Source of the DNA: Nodosilinea sp. FACHB-131
GTDB taxonomy: Bacteria > Cyanobacteriota > Cyanobacteriia > Phormidesmidales > Phormidesmidaceae
Direction of reading: 5' to 3'
DNA length: 64,000 bases
Assembly (NCBI RefSeq): GCF_014695395.1
Contig: NZ_JACJOF010000033.1
Coordinates: forward strand, 62,001-126,000
The notes beneath the pieces were generated by a model, which was not told where the DNA came from, ran no database searches, and was given only the letters and a program-made list of their open reading frames with translations. Shown piece after piece: positions 53,242 through 62,797 of the stretch. Each line of letters opens with the position of its first letter. Positions within the stretch are counted from its first letter, which is position 1. A program made the position numbers and the translations under genes.

Positions 53242-56184
53242 ATGACGCAACTTTTTCCCCAGACCAGCACCATTGATGCCGACACCGACACTTCAGGGAC
53301 CAATGGCACCGCCCCTGCTGCCCCCCTCAGCCCTTTTGCAGCCCGCCATTTGGGACCAACCGATGACGACACTGAGGCGATGCTCGCGGCTCTGGGCTAC
53401 GCCACGTTGAATGAGCTGATCGACGCCACCGTGCCTGCGGCAATTTGGCTACCCCAGGCTCTCAAGCTGCCCCAGGGAGCAGACGAGGCCACAGCTCTGG
53501 CCCAGCTCAAAACCCTCGCCAATCAGAATCAAGTGTGGCGGTCGTACCTAGGTCTGGGCTACGCCAACACCTTCACCCCAGCGGTGGTTCAGCGCAATGT
53601 GCTTGAGAACCCCGGCTGGTACACCCAGTACACCCCCTACCAGCCCGAAATTTCCCAGGGGCGGCTAGAGGCCCTGCTCAATTTCCAAACCATGGTGGTC
53701 GATCTGACCGCTATGGAAATTGCCAATGCCTCTCTGCTAGACGAAGGCACTGCCGCCGCCGAGGCCATGACCCTGGCCTTTAACGCCCGTAAACAGAAAA
53801 ACGCCAAAACCTTCTGGGTTTCCGCCGCCTGCCATCCGCAGACCATTGATGTGGTCAAAACCCGCGCATTACCCCTGGGCATTGAGGTCGTCGTGGGCGA
53901 CCACCAAACCTTCAGCTTCGACACTCCGGTGTTTGGGGTGCTGCTGCAATATCCCGCCACCAATGGGGCCATTTACAATTACGAAGACTTTGTGACCCAG
54001 GCCCACGCCAACCATGCCCTGGTCACCGTTGCCGCCGATCTGCTTAGCCTTACCCTACTGCGTCCGCCTGGTGAATTTGGCGCTGACATTGTGGTCGGCA
54101 ACACCCAGCGCTTTGGCGTACCCCTGGGCTTTGGTGGCCCCCACGCTGCCTTCTTTGCCACTCGCAACAGCTTTGCCCGCAAGCTGCCCGGTCGCTTGGT
54201 AGGCGTCTCTAAGGACACCTACGGCAACCCCGCCCTGCGCCTCACCCTGCAAACCCGCGAACAGCACATTCGCCGCGACGCCGCTACCAGCAATATCTGC
54301 ACCGCCCAGGTGCTGCTGGCAATTATGGCCAGCATGTACGCGGTGTATCACGGGCCGGAGGGGCTGCGGGCGATCGCCTCCCACATCCACTTCCAAACCC
54401 AGACCCTCGCTGCCGCCCTCGCCGAAGCTGGCTTTGAGCTGGGCAAAGAGCCGGTGTTCGATACGTTACAGGTGACAGTGAGCGATGCCCAGGCCGCCAT
54501 CCTCGACCGCGCCGCCGACCACCGCATCAATCTGCGCGTGCTCGATGCCCAAACCCTGATCGTCGCCCTCGACGAAACCGTTACCGACGCTGATCTTCAA
54601 GACCTCGTCACCGTCTTTACCGGCGAGCCCAATTCAAAATTCAAAATTCAAAATTCAAAACTCCCTCACCCCCTAACGCCCCCACTCCCCCACTCCCTCC
54701 AGCGCACCTCCCCCTACCTCGCCCACCCCACCTTCAACCGCTACCACTCCGAAACGGAGATGCTGCGCTACCTCTATCGCCTGCAAAACAAGGATCTCTC
54801 CCTAGCGACGGCAATGATTCCGCTGGGGTCATGCACCATGAAGCTCAACGCCACCGCCGAGATGGTGCCGATCACCTGGCCCGAATTTGGCCAAATTCAC
54901 CCCTTTGCACCCGCGGAGCAAACCGCAGGCTACCGGCAGTTGTTTGCCAACTTAGAAACCTGGCTGGCCGAAATTACTGGGTTTGACGGCGTTTCGCTCC
55001 AGCCCAACGCCGGTGCCCAGGGCGAATATGCCGGTCTGCTGGTAATTCGTGAGTATCACCAACGGCGAGGCGACCACCATCGCAACGTCTGCCTGATTCC
55101 CCAGTCGGCCCACGGCACCAACCCCGCTAGCGCCGTTATGGCCGGCATGAAGGTCGTCCCCGTCGCCTGTGATGAAGATGGCAACATCGATGTGACCGAC
55201 CTACAAACCAAGGCCGAAAAGCACGGTGAGAATCTGTCAGCCCTGATGGTCACCTATCCCTCTACCCACGGGGTATTTGAGGCAGGTATTGCCGAAATCT
55301 GCGCCATCATCCACACCCACGGTGGCCAAGTTTATATGGATGGGGCCAATATGAATGCCCAGGTTGGTCTCTGCCGCCCCGCTGACTTTGGAGCCGATGT
55401 CTGCCACCTCAACCTGCACAAAACCTTCTGCATTCCCCACGGCGGCGGCGGGCCAGGGGTCGGCCCAATTGGGGTAAAAAGCCACCTGGTACCCTACCTG
55501 CCGGGACACAGCCTAACGAGCGGAGTTGGCGGTAATCAGGGCATTGGCGCGGTGACGTCAGCCCCTTGGGGCAGCGCCAGCATTCTGCCGATCTCGTGGA
55601 TGTACATTGCCATGATGGGCGGTGCGGGGCTGACACGGGCCACAGAAATTGCCATTCTCAATGCCAACTACATTGCCCAAAGATTGGCGGGGCACTACAA
55701 CATTCTCTACACCGGGCAGAACGGGCGGGTAGCCCACGAATGCATTCTCGACCTGCGGCCCTTTAAAAAGTCGGCGGATATTGGGGTAGAAGATGTGGCC
55801 AAACGGCTGATCGACTATGGCTTCCACCCACCGACGATGTCGTGGCCGGTGGCGGGCACGCTAATGGTCGAGCCCACCGAAAGTGAAGCAAAGGCAGAGC
55901 TCGATCGCTTCTGCGACGCGATGATCGCCATTCGCGACGAAATTCGCGCCATTGAGAATGGGGAAAGCGATCGTGACAACAACCTGCTCAAAAACGCGCC
56001 CCATACGGCGATCGATCTGGTGTCTGACTGGGAGCGTCCCTATAGCCGAGAGCAGGCGGTGTTTCCGACACCGTTCACCCGCAGCGCCAAGTTTTGGCCA
56101 GCAGTGAACCGCATCGACCAGGCCTACGGCGATCGCAACCTGATTTGCTCCTGCATCGGCATGGATGCCTACAGCGAAGCCTAG
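53242..56184 (+). CDS. gcvP: Glycine dehydrogenase (decarboxylating), P-protein
   Basis: 980 residues; PLP enzyme of the glycine cleavage system, important in photorespiration. Both halves are present: the N-terminal lobe ([32 protein letters not shown]) and the C-terminal lobe with the PLP lysine in [20 protein letters not shown]. Residues about 464-487, between the lobes, derive from a short repeat inserted in frame (see separate entry). No other damage is seen, so the enzyme is probably active. Confidence 0.95.
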   Translation: MTQLFPQTSTIDADTDTSGTNGTAPAAPLSPFAARHLGPTDDDTEAMLAALGYATLNELIDATVPAAIWLPQALKLPQGADEATALAQLKTLANQNQVWRSYLGLGYANTFTPAVVQRNVLENPGWYTQYTPYQPEISQGRLEALLNFQTMVVDLTAMEIANASLLDEGTAAAEAMTLAFNARKQKNAKTFWVSAACHPQTIDVVKTRALPLGIEVVVGDHQTFSFDTPVFGVLLQYPATNGAIYNYEDFVTQAHANHALVTVAADLLSLTLLRPPGEFGADIVVGNTQRFGVPLGFGGPHAAFFATRNSFARKLPGRLVGVSKDTYGNPALRLTLQTREQHIRRDAATSNICTAQVLLAIMASMYAVYHGPEGLRAIASHIHFQTQTLAAALAEAGFELGKEPVFDTLQVTVSDAQAAILDRAADHRINLRVLDAQTLIVALDETVTDADLQDLVTVFTGEPNSKFKIQNSKLPHPLTPPLPHSLQRTSPYLAHPTFNRYHSETEMLRYLYRLQNKDLSLATAMIPLGSCTMKLNATAEMVPITWPEFGQIHPFAPAEQTAGYRQLFANLETWLAEITGFDGVSLQPNAGAQGEYAGLLVIREYHQRRGDHHRNVCLIPQSAHGTNPASAVMAGMKVVPVACDEDGNIDVTDLQTKAEKHGENLSALMVTYPSTHGVFEAGIAEICAIIHTHGGQVYMDGANMNAQVGLCRPADFGADVCHLNLHKTFCIPHGGGGPGVGPIGVKSHLVPYLPGHSLTSGVGGNQGIGAVTSAPWGSASILPISWMYIAMMGGAGLTRATEIAILNANYIAQRLAGHYNILYTGQNGRVAHECILDLRPFKKSADIGVEDVAKRLIDYGFHPPTMSWPVAGTLMVEPTESEAKAELDRFCDAMIAIRDEIRAIENGESDRDNNLLKNAPHTAIDLVSDWERPYSREQAVFPTPFTRSAKFWPAVNRIDQAYGDRNLICSCIGMDAYSEA
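54631..54700 (+). repeat. Short tandem repeat inserted in gcvP
   Basis: Four copies of ATTCAAA in tandem, followed by a C-rich CCCCCACTCCC-type tract, in the middle of gcvP. This kind of repeat is normally intergenic in cyanobacteria. It encodes [24 protein letters not shown] sequence unlike the rest of the protein, and keeps the frame. Confidence 0.85.
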
Positions 56185-56276
56185 GGGGTTTCTCGCCCTG
56201 GAAATTCTTCAAATTCGCTGCAAGCCGCAGCTTTGCCTTTAAGCTAAAGCTGTTCAGTTGCTAGACGTTCAACGTA

Positions 56277-56939
56277 ATGGCTAATTCTCCGCAACCTCGG
56301 GTGATTTTTTTAGATGCGGTTGGCACACTGTTTGGGGTGGCGGGCAGCGTTGGCGCAGTCTACGCCGACCTAGCCCAGCACCACGGCATTGAGGTCGACC
56401 CTGCAGTCTTAAATCAGGCGTTTTTCCGGGCCTTTAAAGCTGCCCCAGAAATGGCTTTCCCCGGCAGCGACCCAGCCACAGTACCCGAGCAGGAGTATCG
56501 CTGGTGGCGGGTGGTTGCCCAGCAGACTTTTAGCAGTGCCGGGGTGCTCGATCGCTTCGTGGACTTCGACAGTTTTTTCGCCGACCTCTACGCCCACTTT
56601 GCCACCGCCGCCCCATGGGAACTCTACCCCGACGTGCCCCCGGCTCTCGATCGCTGGCGGCGGCGCGGCATCACCCTGGGGGTAATCTCAAACTTCGACA
56701 CCCGGCTATATCAAGTGCTCGAAGAACTCAACCTAGCCCCTTATTTCAGCTCAGTTACGCTTTCGTCTGAGGCCGGGGCCGCCAAGCCCGACCCACTCAT
56801 TTTTGCCACCGCTCTGCAAAAGCACCGCTGCGACGCCAGCCAAGCCTGGCACGTCGGTGACAGCAAAACCGAGGATTTTGAAGGGGCCAAAGCCGCTGGG
56901 CTGCACGGCATCTTAGTCAAGCGACCCGTGAATGGGTAG
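56277..56939 (+). CDS. HAD-superfamily hydrolase (REG-2-like)
   Basis: 220 residues. Motif I FLDAVGTLF has the nucleophile Asp (second Asp replaced by Val-Gly arrangement typical of this subgroup), motif II VISNFD, motif III AAKPDPLIF and motif IV HVGDSKTEDFEGAKAAG. Probable phosphatase of small metabolites. Start at ATG 56277, 92 bp after gcvP. Confidence 0.88.
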   Translation: MANSPQPRVIFLDAVGTLFGVAGSVGAVYADLAQHHGIEVDPAVLNQAFFRAFKAAPEMAFPGSDPATVPEQEYRWWRVVAQQTFSSAGVLDRFVDFDSFFADLYAHFATAAPWELYPDVPPALDRWRRRGITLGVISNFDTRLYQVLEELNLAPYFSSVTLSSEAGAAKPDPLIFATALQKHRCDASQAWHVGDSKTEDFEGAKAAGLHGILVKRPVNG

Positions 56940-56987
56940 GAGTCTCTAGGTCACCTACCCACTTCTCTCAACCGACCAACCAGCGTC

Positions 56988-57836
56988 CTAAGCTCTAGTG
57001 CCCCTAAAGGCCAACTCAGCAGGGCCAGTCATATAGACCCGATTGTCGGTGGCTGACCACTCGATGTAGAGGGGGCCACCGGGAAGTTCGACCGTGGCGG
57101 CCCAATCGCACAACCCGTTCAGCACCCCTGCCACCAACGAAGCGCAGGCTCCGGTGCCACAGGCCAGGGTAATGCCTGCCCCTCGCTCCCACACCCGCAT
57201 TTTCAGATAGTCGGGCCGCACTACTTGAATGAACTCAGTATTGATCCGCTGGGGAAATACGCTGTGGTGCTCGAACTGAGGACCAAGGCTTTCCAGCGCG
57301 ATCGCCTCCACGTCCTCCACAAACGTAATGCAGTGGGGGTTGCCCATACTGACGCAGGTCACATCCCAAGTTTGCTCGGCTACCGTCAGCGGTACACCCA
57401 CTACCTTCTCCTCTGCCGCCGCCAGAGTAGTCGGAATCTCCCGCGCTAGCAGATAGGGCGGCCCCATATCGACCGTCACCTGGCCATCGGGTTGCAGAGT
57501 GGGCGAAATCAACCCCGCTAGGGTGTGAATCCGGTAGGTGTGGGGTGCCTGGGGGGCTTTGCCATCGGCGGTTTCTAAGGTCTCTAGGAACTTGGCCATA
57601 CAACGAATGCCGTTACCGCACATCTCCGGCTCCGAGCCGTCGGAGTTATAAATGCGCATGGTGTAATCAGTGCCCCCCTGCCCCGGCAGCGCGAAGATCA
57701 CCCCGTCAGCGCCAATGCCAAAATGGCGATCGCACCACTGCACCGCCATCTCCGGGCTAATCACAGGCTCCACCTGGTGACGGTTATCCACCAAAACAAA
57801 GTCGTTGCCCAAGCCGTGGTACTTGCTAAATTCCAT
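56988..57836 (-). CDS. dapF: Diaminopimelate epimerase
   Basis: Converts LL- to meso-DAP for lysine and peptidoglycan. 282 residues; begins [17 protein letters not shown]. The two catalytic cysteines are in [10 protein letters not shown] and [12 protein letters not shown]. Convergent with the HAD gene, divergent from hfq; the dapF-hfq neighbourhood is often seen in cyanobacteria. Confidence 0.95.
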   Translation of the reverse strand: MEFSKYHGLGNDFVLVDNRHQVEPVISPEMAVQWCDRHFGIGADGVIFALPGQGGTDYTMRIYNSDGSEPEMCGNGIRCMAKFLETLETADGKAPQAPHTYRIHTLAGLISPTLQPDGQVTVDMGPPYLLAREIPTTLAAAEEKVVGVPLTVAEQTWDVTCVSMGNPHCITFVEDVEAIALESLGPQFEHHSVFPQRINTEFIQVVRPDYLKMRVWERGAGITLACGTGACASLVAGVLNGLCDWAATVELPGGPLYIEWSATDNRVYMTGPAELAFRGTRA

Positions 57837-57881
57837 AACGCGCCGCCGCTGAATGAGTGAGACTTAATTATCGGCCAAAGT

Positions 57882-58045
57882 GGGGAGATGAGGGAGGTAG
57901 GGGAGATAAGGGAGGTAAGGGGATAGAAAAATTGAATTTGAAATAGCCTGTATTGAGATCGAGGCAGCCTCGATCTTCCCATCACCTTCCCCAACTCCTC
58001 ATCTCCCTCACCTTTCTCATCGCCTCACCTTCCTTAACAAATTCC
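57882..58045. repeat. Purine/pyrimidine-rich repeat with central palindrome
   Basis: An 18 bp unit (GGGGAGATGAGGGAGGTA) occurs twice with one change, plus a partial copy, then a perfect AGATCGAGGC-A-GCCTCGATCT palindrome at 57956-57976, then a pyrimidine-rich stretch partly complementary to the left arm. It sits between dapF and hfq and looks like a mobile or repeat-type intergenic element. Confidence 0.65.
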
Positions 58046-58114
58046 CTCCCCTTGTCACCTAGCCCTGCTAAACGGGGTACCGTAAGACCAGCATAAGTTC
58101 AGTGGCCTAGCACC

Positions 58115-58327
58115 ATGTCTCAAGAATTTGCCACCGGGTTGCCGAGCGTGCGCCAGGTTCAAAATCTAATTCGCGATCATGCCCCGATTGAGGTCAAGCT
58201 CATCACCGGCGACGTTATTACGGGTCGGGTCGTATGGCAAGACCCCCAATGCATCTGCATACAAACCGAGGACCAGAGCAAACACCAAATCTGGAAGCAG
58301 GCCATTGGCTTCCTAAAATATTCTTAA
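58115..58327 (+). CDS. hfq: Cyanobacterial Hfq homologue
   Basis: 70 residues; Sm-like fold with VEVKLITGDVITGRVVWQDP-type strands (read IEVKLITGDVITGRVVWQD here) and IGFLKYS at the end. The motif GLPSVRQVQNLI at the start is diagnostic of cyanobacterial Hfq, which works in phototaxis and pilus biology rather than classic sRNA pairing. Start at ATG 58115. Confidence 0.93.
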   Translation: MSQEFATGLPSVRQVQNLIRDHAPIEVKLITGDVITGRVVWQDPQCICIQTEDQSKHQIWKQAIGFLKYS

Positions 58328-58488
58328 TTCGTCGCCGTGCCCCCAAGCAGTCTTCACACGTTCCTGTGGTCTGCCGAATTGATTGGGGCAAACTAAACCC
58401 AGGTGGATGCCTACCCCTATTGATATTCCGGTCCCCTAATTTCCAGTAAAAGCCGTTAATCCGCCAGTTTCATGGAGCTTTTGGCCAA

Positions 58489-59034
58489 ATGACTATCGAA
58501 AAAATTGTTGAACAAGCCCTACAAGACGGCTACCTTACCCCCGCTATGGAGGCCGAAGTAGGTCGCATTTGCGACACCGCTGCTGAGCTTTCGATTGAAG
58601 AATATATGGCGCTCGATCGCCTGATGGGAGCCCTGCTGACCGGCGAAGTCGTAGCCGTGCCCCGCAAACAGTTCATCAACGTGATGGAAGAACTGGTGCT
58701 GACCGAGGCGATTTCGCGGGTGGCCGAGATCGAGTCTACCTCTGACAAAACCCTTGATTTAGGCGATATTGCCGCCTACGCCCTCAACAGGCTGCCGCCC
58801 CTCTACGCCACCACTGAAGAAGGCGCTAACTTTCAGCGGGAAAGTGCTCGCGGTGAGCTGTCTGCCCTAATTGCCGACCAGGTGCAGCAGGCCATCTCCC
58901 GCAACCTCGACAAGCCCGACTTCTACCCCGAGCGCCAGATCATCCAGAAGAAAACTGGCGACAACGTGCTCAGTCAAGTCAGCTCGCTGCTGCAAGACCA
59001 CGCTCACAAGTTTGAGCCGGCACCCAAAGCGTAG
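58489..59034 (+). CDS. ComFB-family protein
   Basis: 181 residues. Contains the late-competence ComFB domain: RKQFINVMEELVLTEAISRV followed by DLGDIAAYALNRLPPLYATT. Cyanobacterial ComFB proteins have been reported to bind cyclic di-GMP and affect motility and cell size. Two genes after hfq, another motility-related factor. ATG 58489. Confidence 0.9.
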   Translation: MTIEKIVEQALQDGYLTPAMEAEVGRICDTAAELSIEEYMALDRLMGALLTGEVVAVPRKQFINVMEELVLTEAISRVAEIESTSDKTLDLGDIAAYALNRLPPLYATTEEGANFQRESARGELSALIADQVQQAISRNLDKPDFYPERQIIQKKTGDNVLSQVSSLLQDHAHKFEPAPKA

Positions 59035-59135
59035 CAAGTTTTCCAGGGTAGTAATCCCAGCTTTAGTCCCCTTTTTTTACCAGGGCCAGATCTAGCCAGC
59101 TTGGTGCGATCGCGGCCCTAGTTTATTTTTAAAGG

Positions 59136-61061
59136 CTAGAAGGGGTAGACCCGCGGAGCAATTAGCACCGTGAGTAGCCAAAAGGCCAGGTTAAAGGGAA
59201 TGCCCACCCGCAGGAAATCGGTGAACTTATAGCCACCAGGGCCGTAGACCATGAGGTTGGTCTGGTAGCCAATCGGGGTGCTAAAGCTAGCCGAAGCGGC
59301 AATCATCAGAGCTACCACAAAGGGAATGAAGCTCACCCCCAAACTCTGCGACAGCGACAGCGCAATGGGAAACACCACCGCCGCTGCCGCGTTGTTAGTA
59401 ATCACCTCGGTGAGGACGGTAGTCACGCCGTAAACAATGGCTAGGGCTACCCAGGGGTTGTCGCCAGCCAGGCCCAGCACCCCACTCGCTAGCACGGCGG
59501 CAGCACCGGTGACCTCCAGCGCCTTGCCCAAACCCAGGGCGGCCGCCACCACCACCACCACCGACCAGTCGATGGTGCGAAAGCCCTGCTGAAACGAGCA
59601 GCAGCCGGTGACCACAATCAGTAGGGCCGCTAGGGTAGCAGCATTGAGCATGTCCATCCAACCGAAGGTGGCCAGGGCCACCATGAGTACTAAAATCGCC
59701 AGGGCTATGGGGGCGCGATCGTGGCGCAGCGGGTCAGAGTTGGGCACCTCGCTGACCAGGTAAAAATCGCGGGAAGCCCGGCGCTCCTCCAAGAACGACG
59801 GATTGGCTTCCAACAGCAAAGTATCACCGGTCTGAAGCCGAATATCGCCAATTTTGCCCGACAAGCGCTCACCATTGCGACCCACCGCCAGCACCACCGC
59901 CCCATAGCGGCTGCGAAACTTGCCTTGGCGAATGGTAATGCCCACCAGCGGACAGGTGTTCGACACCACCGCTTCTACCAGAGTGCGCTCGGTACGAGGG
60001 GTATCGAGCTTAAATACCTGGTCGGTGGCGGGCTGTAAGCCTCGAATCTGATTGAGGTCGACAATCGAGTCGACCATGCCCACAAACACCAGCTGATCTT
60101 GCTCTTGCAGCATCTCTTGGGGGCCAATAGCGGTCAGCAGCCGCCCCCCTCGCTGAATTTCGGTCAGGTACAGCCCTGGCAGATGGCGCAGCCCAGCCTG
60201 TTCAACGGTTTTACCCGCCAGGGGGCTGTGGTTTTCGACCACCATTTCGACGGTGTACTCTCGTGGGTCGTCGGTGTCAGTAATGGCGGGTTTGCGCTGG
60301 GGCAGCAGCCAGCGCTGGGCTAAAACTAGCATGAGGGTACCGGCGATCGCACAGGGCACCCCCACCGGCACTAGATCAAATAGCTTGAGGCCGGGGTAGT
60401 CGGTTTCAGACACCAGCAGCCCGTTGACCACCAGGTTGGTACTGGTACCGATAAGTGTGCACATGCCCCCCATAATGGCCGCGTAGCTGAGCGGAATCAT
60501 GAGCTTAGAAGGGCTGATGCGCAGTTTGCGGCACCAGTCGCTGACCACCGGGATAAACATCGCCACAACCGGCGTGTTGTTGAGAAAGGCGCTCATACCC
60601 AGCACCGGCAGAATGAGCCGCAGTAGCGCTGTGGTCTGCCCCTTAGGCAGTCCCAACACCGCGCGCGAAATAATATCTAACCCGCCAGTCTGCTGTAGCC
60701 CAGCCACAACGACGTACAGCACCCCTACGGTCATCATGCCGGGGTTGCTAAACCCAGCCAGGGCGGTGGCCGTATCGAGCACCCCAGTCAGCAACAAGAT
60801 GGCTAGGGCCGCCAAAAAAATAGCATCAGCTGGCAGGGTGGTCAGAGCATTGAGCAAAAAAGCGCCCAGCGTCACTCCAATCGTTAACCAGCCTCCCCAA
60901 GTTAGCTGCTCCGGCAGCGACACCAGCTTTAGTTCAAAAGCACCCCCCACAGCGATGGCCAATCCAATGACCAAAGCAGCGACAAAGACACCTTTGTAAA
61001 CTGTTTTTTCAACCAAAAACGTATCGTATCGCTGCCTGTCCTGAAGGGGATCGTATTCCAT
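59136..61061 (-). CDS. SLC13-type permease with TrkA-C domains
   Basis: About 641 residues. Two sets of membrane helices (around 15-240 and 430-640) flank a cytoplasmic part with two RCK/TrkA-C-type modules (VEMVVENHSPLAGKTVEQAG; LVEAVVSNTCPLVGITIRQG). Signatures: MSAFLNNTPVVAMFIPV and LIGTSTNLVVNGLL. Likely a sodium-coupled anion (sulfate or dicarboxylate) transporter with regulatory domains. Start at ATG 61061; a TTG at 61211 is less likely. Confidence 0.88.
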   Translation of the reverse strand: MEYDPLQDRQRYDTFLVEKTVYKGVFVAALVIGLAIAVGGAFELKLVSLPEQLTWGGWLTIGVTLGAFLLNALTTLPADAIFLAALAILLLTGVLDTATALAGFSNPGMMTVGVLYVVVAGLQQTGGLDIISRAVLGLPKGQTTALLRLILPVLGMSAFLNNTPVVAMFIPVVSDWCRKLRISPSKLMIPLSYAAIMGGMCTLIGTSTNLVVNGLLVSETDYPGLKLFDLVPVGVPCAIAGTLMLVLAQRWLLPQRKPAITDTDDPREYTVEMVVENHSPLAGKTVEQAGLRHLPGLYLTEIQRGGRLLTAIGPQEMLQEQDQLVFVGMVDSIVDLNQIRGLQPATDQVFKLDTPRTERTLVEAVVSNTCPLVGITIRQGKFRSRYGAVVLAVGRNGERLSGKIGDIRLQTGDTLLLEANPSFLEERRASRDFYLVSEVPNSDPLRHDRAPIALAILVLMVALATFGWMDMLNAATLAALLIVVTGCCSFQQGFRTIDWSVVVVVAAALGLGKALEVTGAAAVLASGVLGLAGDNPWVALAIVYGVTTVLTEVITNNAAAAVVFPIALSLSQSLGVSFIPFVVALMIAASASFSTPIGYQTNLMVYGPGGYKFTDFLRVGIPFNLAFWLLTVLIAPRVYPF

Positions 61062-61346
61062 AAAAAAACCAACCGAGGATACTACCCAAACAGGGAAAAA
61101 TGCAGCTACAGCGCCAGCTCGATCGCTGAAACTGCTAGCCGCTCTATCGGCGAATTGAGTCGATGGCCGCTGCAAAGGGAGTTGCCGAGCAACCATCTCA
61201 AACGAGGACAATTGTCGTGAAATTCATTTTGAATTGAAATAGGTTCTCACTCCATTCATCTTAACAGCGAGAGCACTGCGAATTAACCTGGCTTGGCGTT
61301 AGTCCCAGGCAGCGATCGCAACAACAGCGACCACAAAACCTTGCTT

Positions 61347-62795
61347 CTACGCGATCGGGGCGGCATCTCTGGGTTCGGTGTCGCCAATTGTGGCAAACGT
61401 AGGCCGCTGGTGACTCCAGGGGCTAACCTGTTCAAGCTGCGCCGCCAGGGTCAGTAAGGTGGCTTCGTCGGCAGGGCGACCCACCAGCTGCACGCCAATC
61501 GGTAAGCCGTTGGGGGCAAAGCCTCTGGGAATTGCCAGGGCGGGCTGGCCACTGGCGTTGAAGGGTGGACAAGGGGCCACCCAGTTGATGACATTTTCGA
61601 GCACTTTGGGCGATCGCAGCCCCTTCCACTCGCCAACTTTGATAGTGGGGTGCGTATACACCGGCAAAATCAGCACGTCGTAGGGCTGACAAAATTTCAC
61701 AATCCGGCGAGCCACCTGCTGGAGCTTGGCTACCGATCGCAGGTAGGCACCGCTGTTGATCCGCCAGGCCCGCCAGTAGAGCCAGCGATTCATCTTCTCC
61801 ATCACCACCCAGGGCACGCCCACCTCGGTCAGCACCGATTGCCACACCACTACAAAGGGCTCGATTAAGTCTTCCAGGTTGGGAAAGATCACCTCTTCGG
61901 CTCTGTGGCCCAGATCTTCGACCTGCTGCACAGTTTCGTAGATCGCCTGGCGGCAGATGGGGTCAACCTCGCCAATGGGGTCAAGACGGGTAGCATAACC
62001 AATCCGCAACGGCTTGGGCGGCGCATCCAGCCCAGCCAAGAATGAGGGCTCTGGATCGGGCAGCCAGTAGGGATCGCCCACTTCATAGCCGCTCAGCATA
62101 TCTAACAGAGCGGCTGTGTCAGCCACAGTACGCCCCAGGGGGCCGTTGACGGCCAGCCCGTTGAGCCGCTCCCCCACGGGTGAAAAGCTAATTCGCCCCC
62201 GAGAGGCCTTCATGCCTACGAGACCGCAGCAAAAGGCCGGGCCACGCAGCGAACCGCCGCCATCCGAGCCTTGGGAAATTGCGCACAGTCCCGCCGCCAA
62301 GGCCGCCGCCGCCCCGCCGCTGGAGCCCCCCGGTGTGTAGTTCAAATTCCACGGGTTGCGGGCAGGCGGAAAGCCCGGTGGCTCAGTATAGGGCAGCGAA
62401 CCAAGCTGGGATGTGGCGGTTTTGCCCAAAATAATCATCCCCGCCTGGCGCAGCTTGCCGACGATGTAGTCGTCTTCAGGGGCGATGAGATTGCAGGCGG
62501 CCTTGAGCCCATAGGCGCAGGCTACCCCCGCCACCGGGTTCAGATCTTTGACTGAGACTGTCACCCCAAACAACGGCGGCAAATTCTCAGGGTTGCTGAC
62601 CAAGTGCTCGGTTTTAGCCCTAGCATCGGCCAGGGCCTGCTCTGCCATCACCGTCACGTAGGCCCCCAGAGACGGGTTGAGCCGCTCGATGCGCTCTAGA
62701 TAAATTTCCGCTAGCTCCAGGGGCGAAATGTCTTTGTTGCGAATCAGCCGAGCTTGTTCGAGGGCGGGCAAGAAGGCAAGATCGACTGAATTCAT
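61347..62795 (-). CDS. Amidase (amidase-signature family)
   Basis: 482 residues. Ser-Ser-Lys triad: VSVKDLNPVAG (Lys), PGGSSGGAAAALAAG and SDGGGSLRGPA (Ser). Related enzymes act on aliphatic amides or are GatA-like; this one lies with a lipoyl enzyme gene, not with gatBC, so a GatA role is not suggested. It ends 2 bp before the pdhC gene ends, meaning the two are adjacent on the minus strand. Confidence 0.9.
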   Translation of the reverse strand: MNSVDLAFLPALEQARLIRNKDISPLELAEIYLERIERLNPSLGAYVTVMAEQALADARAKTEHLVSNPENLPPLFGVTVSVKDLNPVAGVACAYGLKAACNLIAPEDDYIVGKLRQAGMIILGKTATSQLGSLPYTEPPGFPPARNPWNLNYTPGGSSGGAAAALAAGLCAISQGSDGGGSLRGPAFCCGLVGMKASRGRISFSPVGERLNGLAVNGPLGRTVADTAALLDMLSGYEVGDPYWLPDPEPSFLAGLDAPPKPLRIGYATRLDPIGEVDPICRQAIYETVQQVEDLGHRAEEVIFPNLEDLIEPFVVVWQSVLTEVGVPWVVMEKMNRWLYWRAWRINSGAYLRSVAKLQQVARRIVKFCQPYDVLILPVYTHPTIKVGEWKGLRSPKVLENVINWVAPCPPFNASGQPALAIPRGFAPNGLPIGVQLVGRPADEATLLTLAAQLEQVSPWSHQRPTFATIGDTEPRDAAPIA

Positions 62796-62797
62796 AG

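Noticed and set aside
57882..58045. CRISPR or intrinsic terminator
   Set aside because: Units are too short and too few for CRISPR, and no T run follows the central palindrome.
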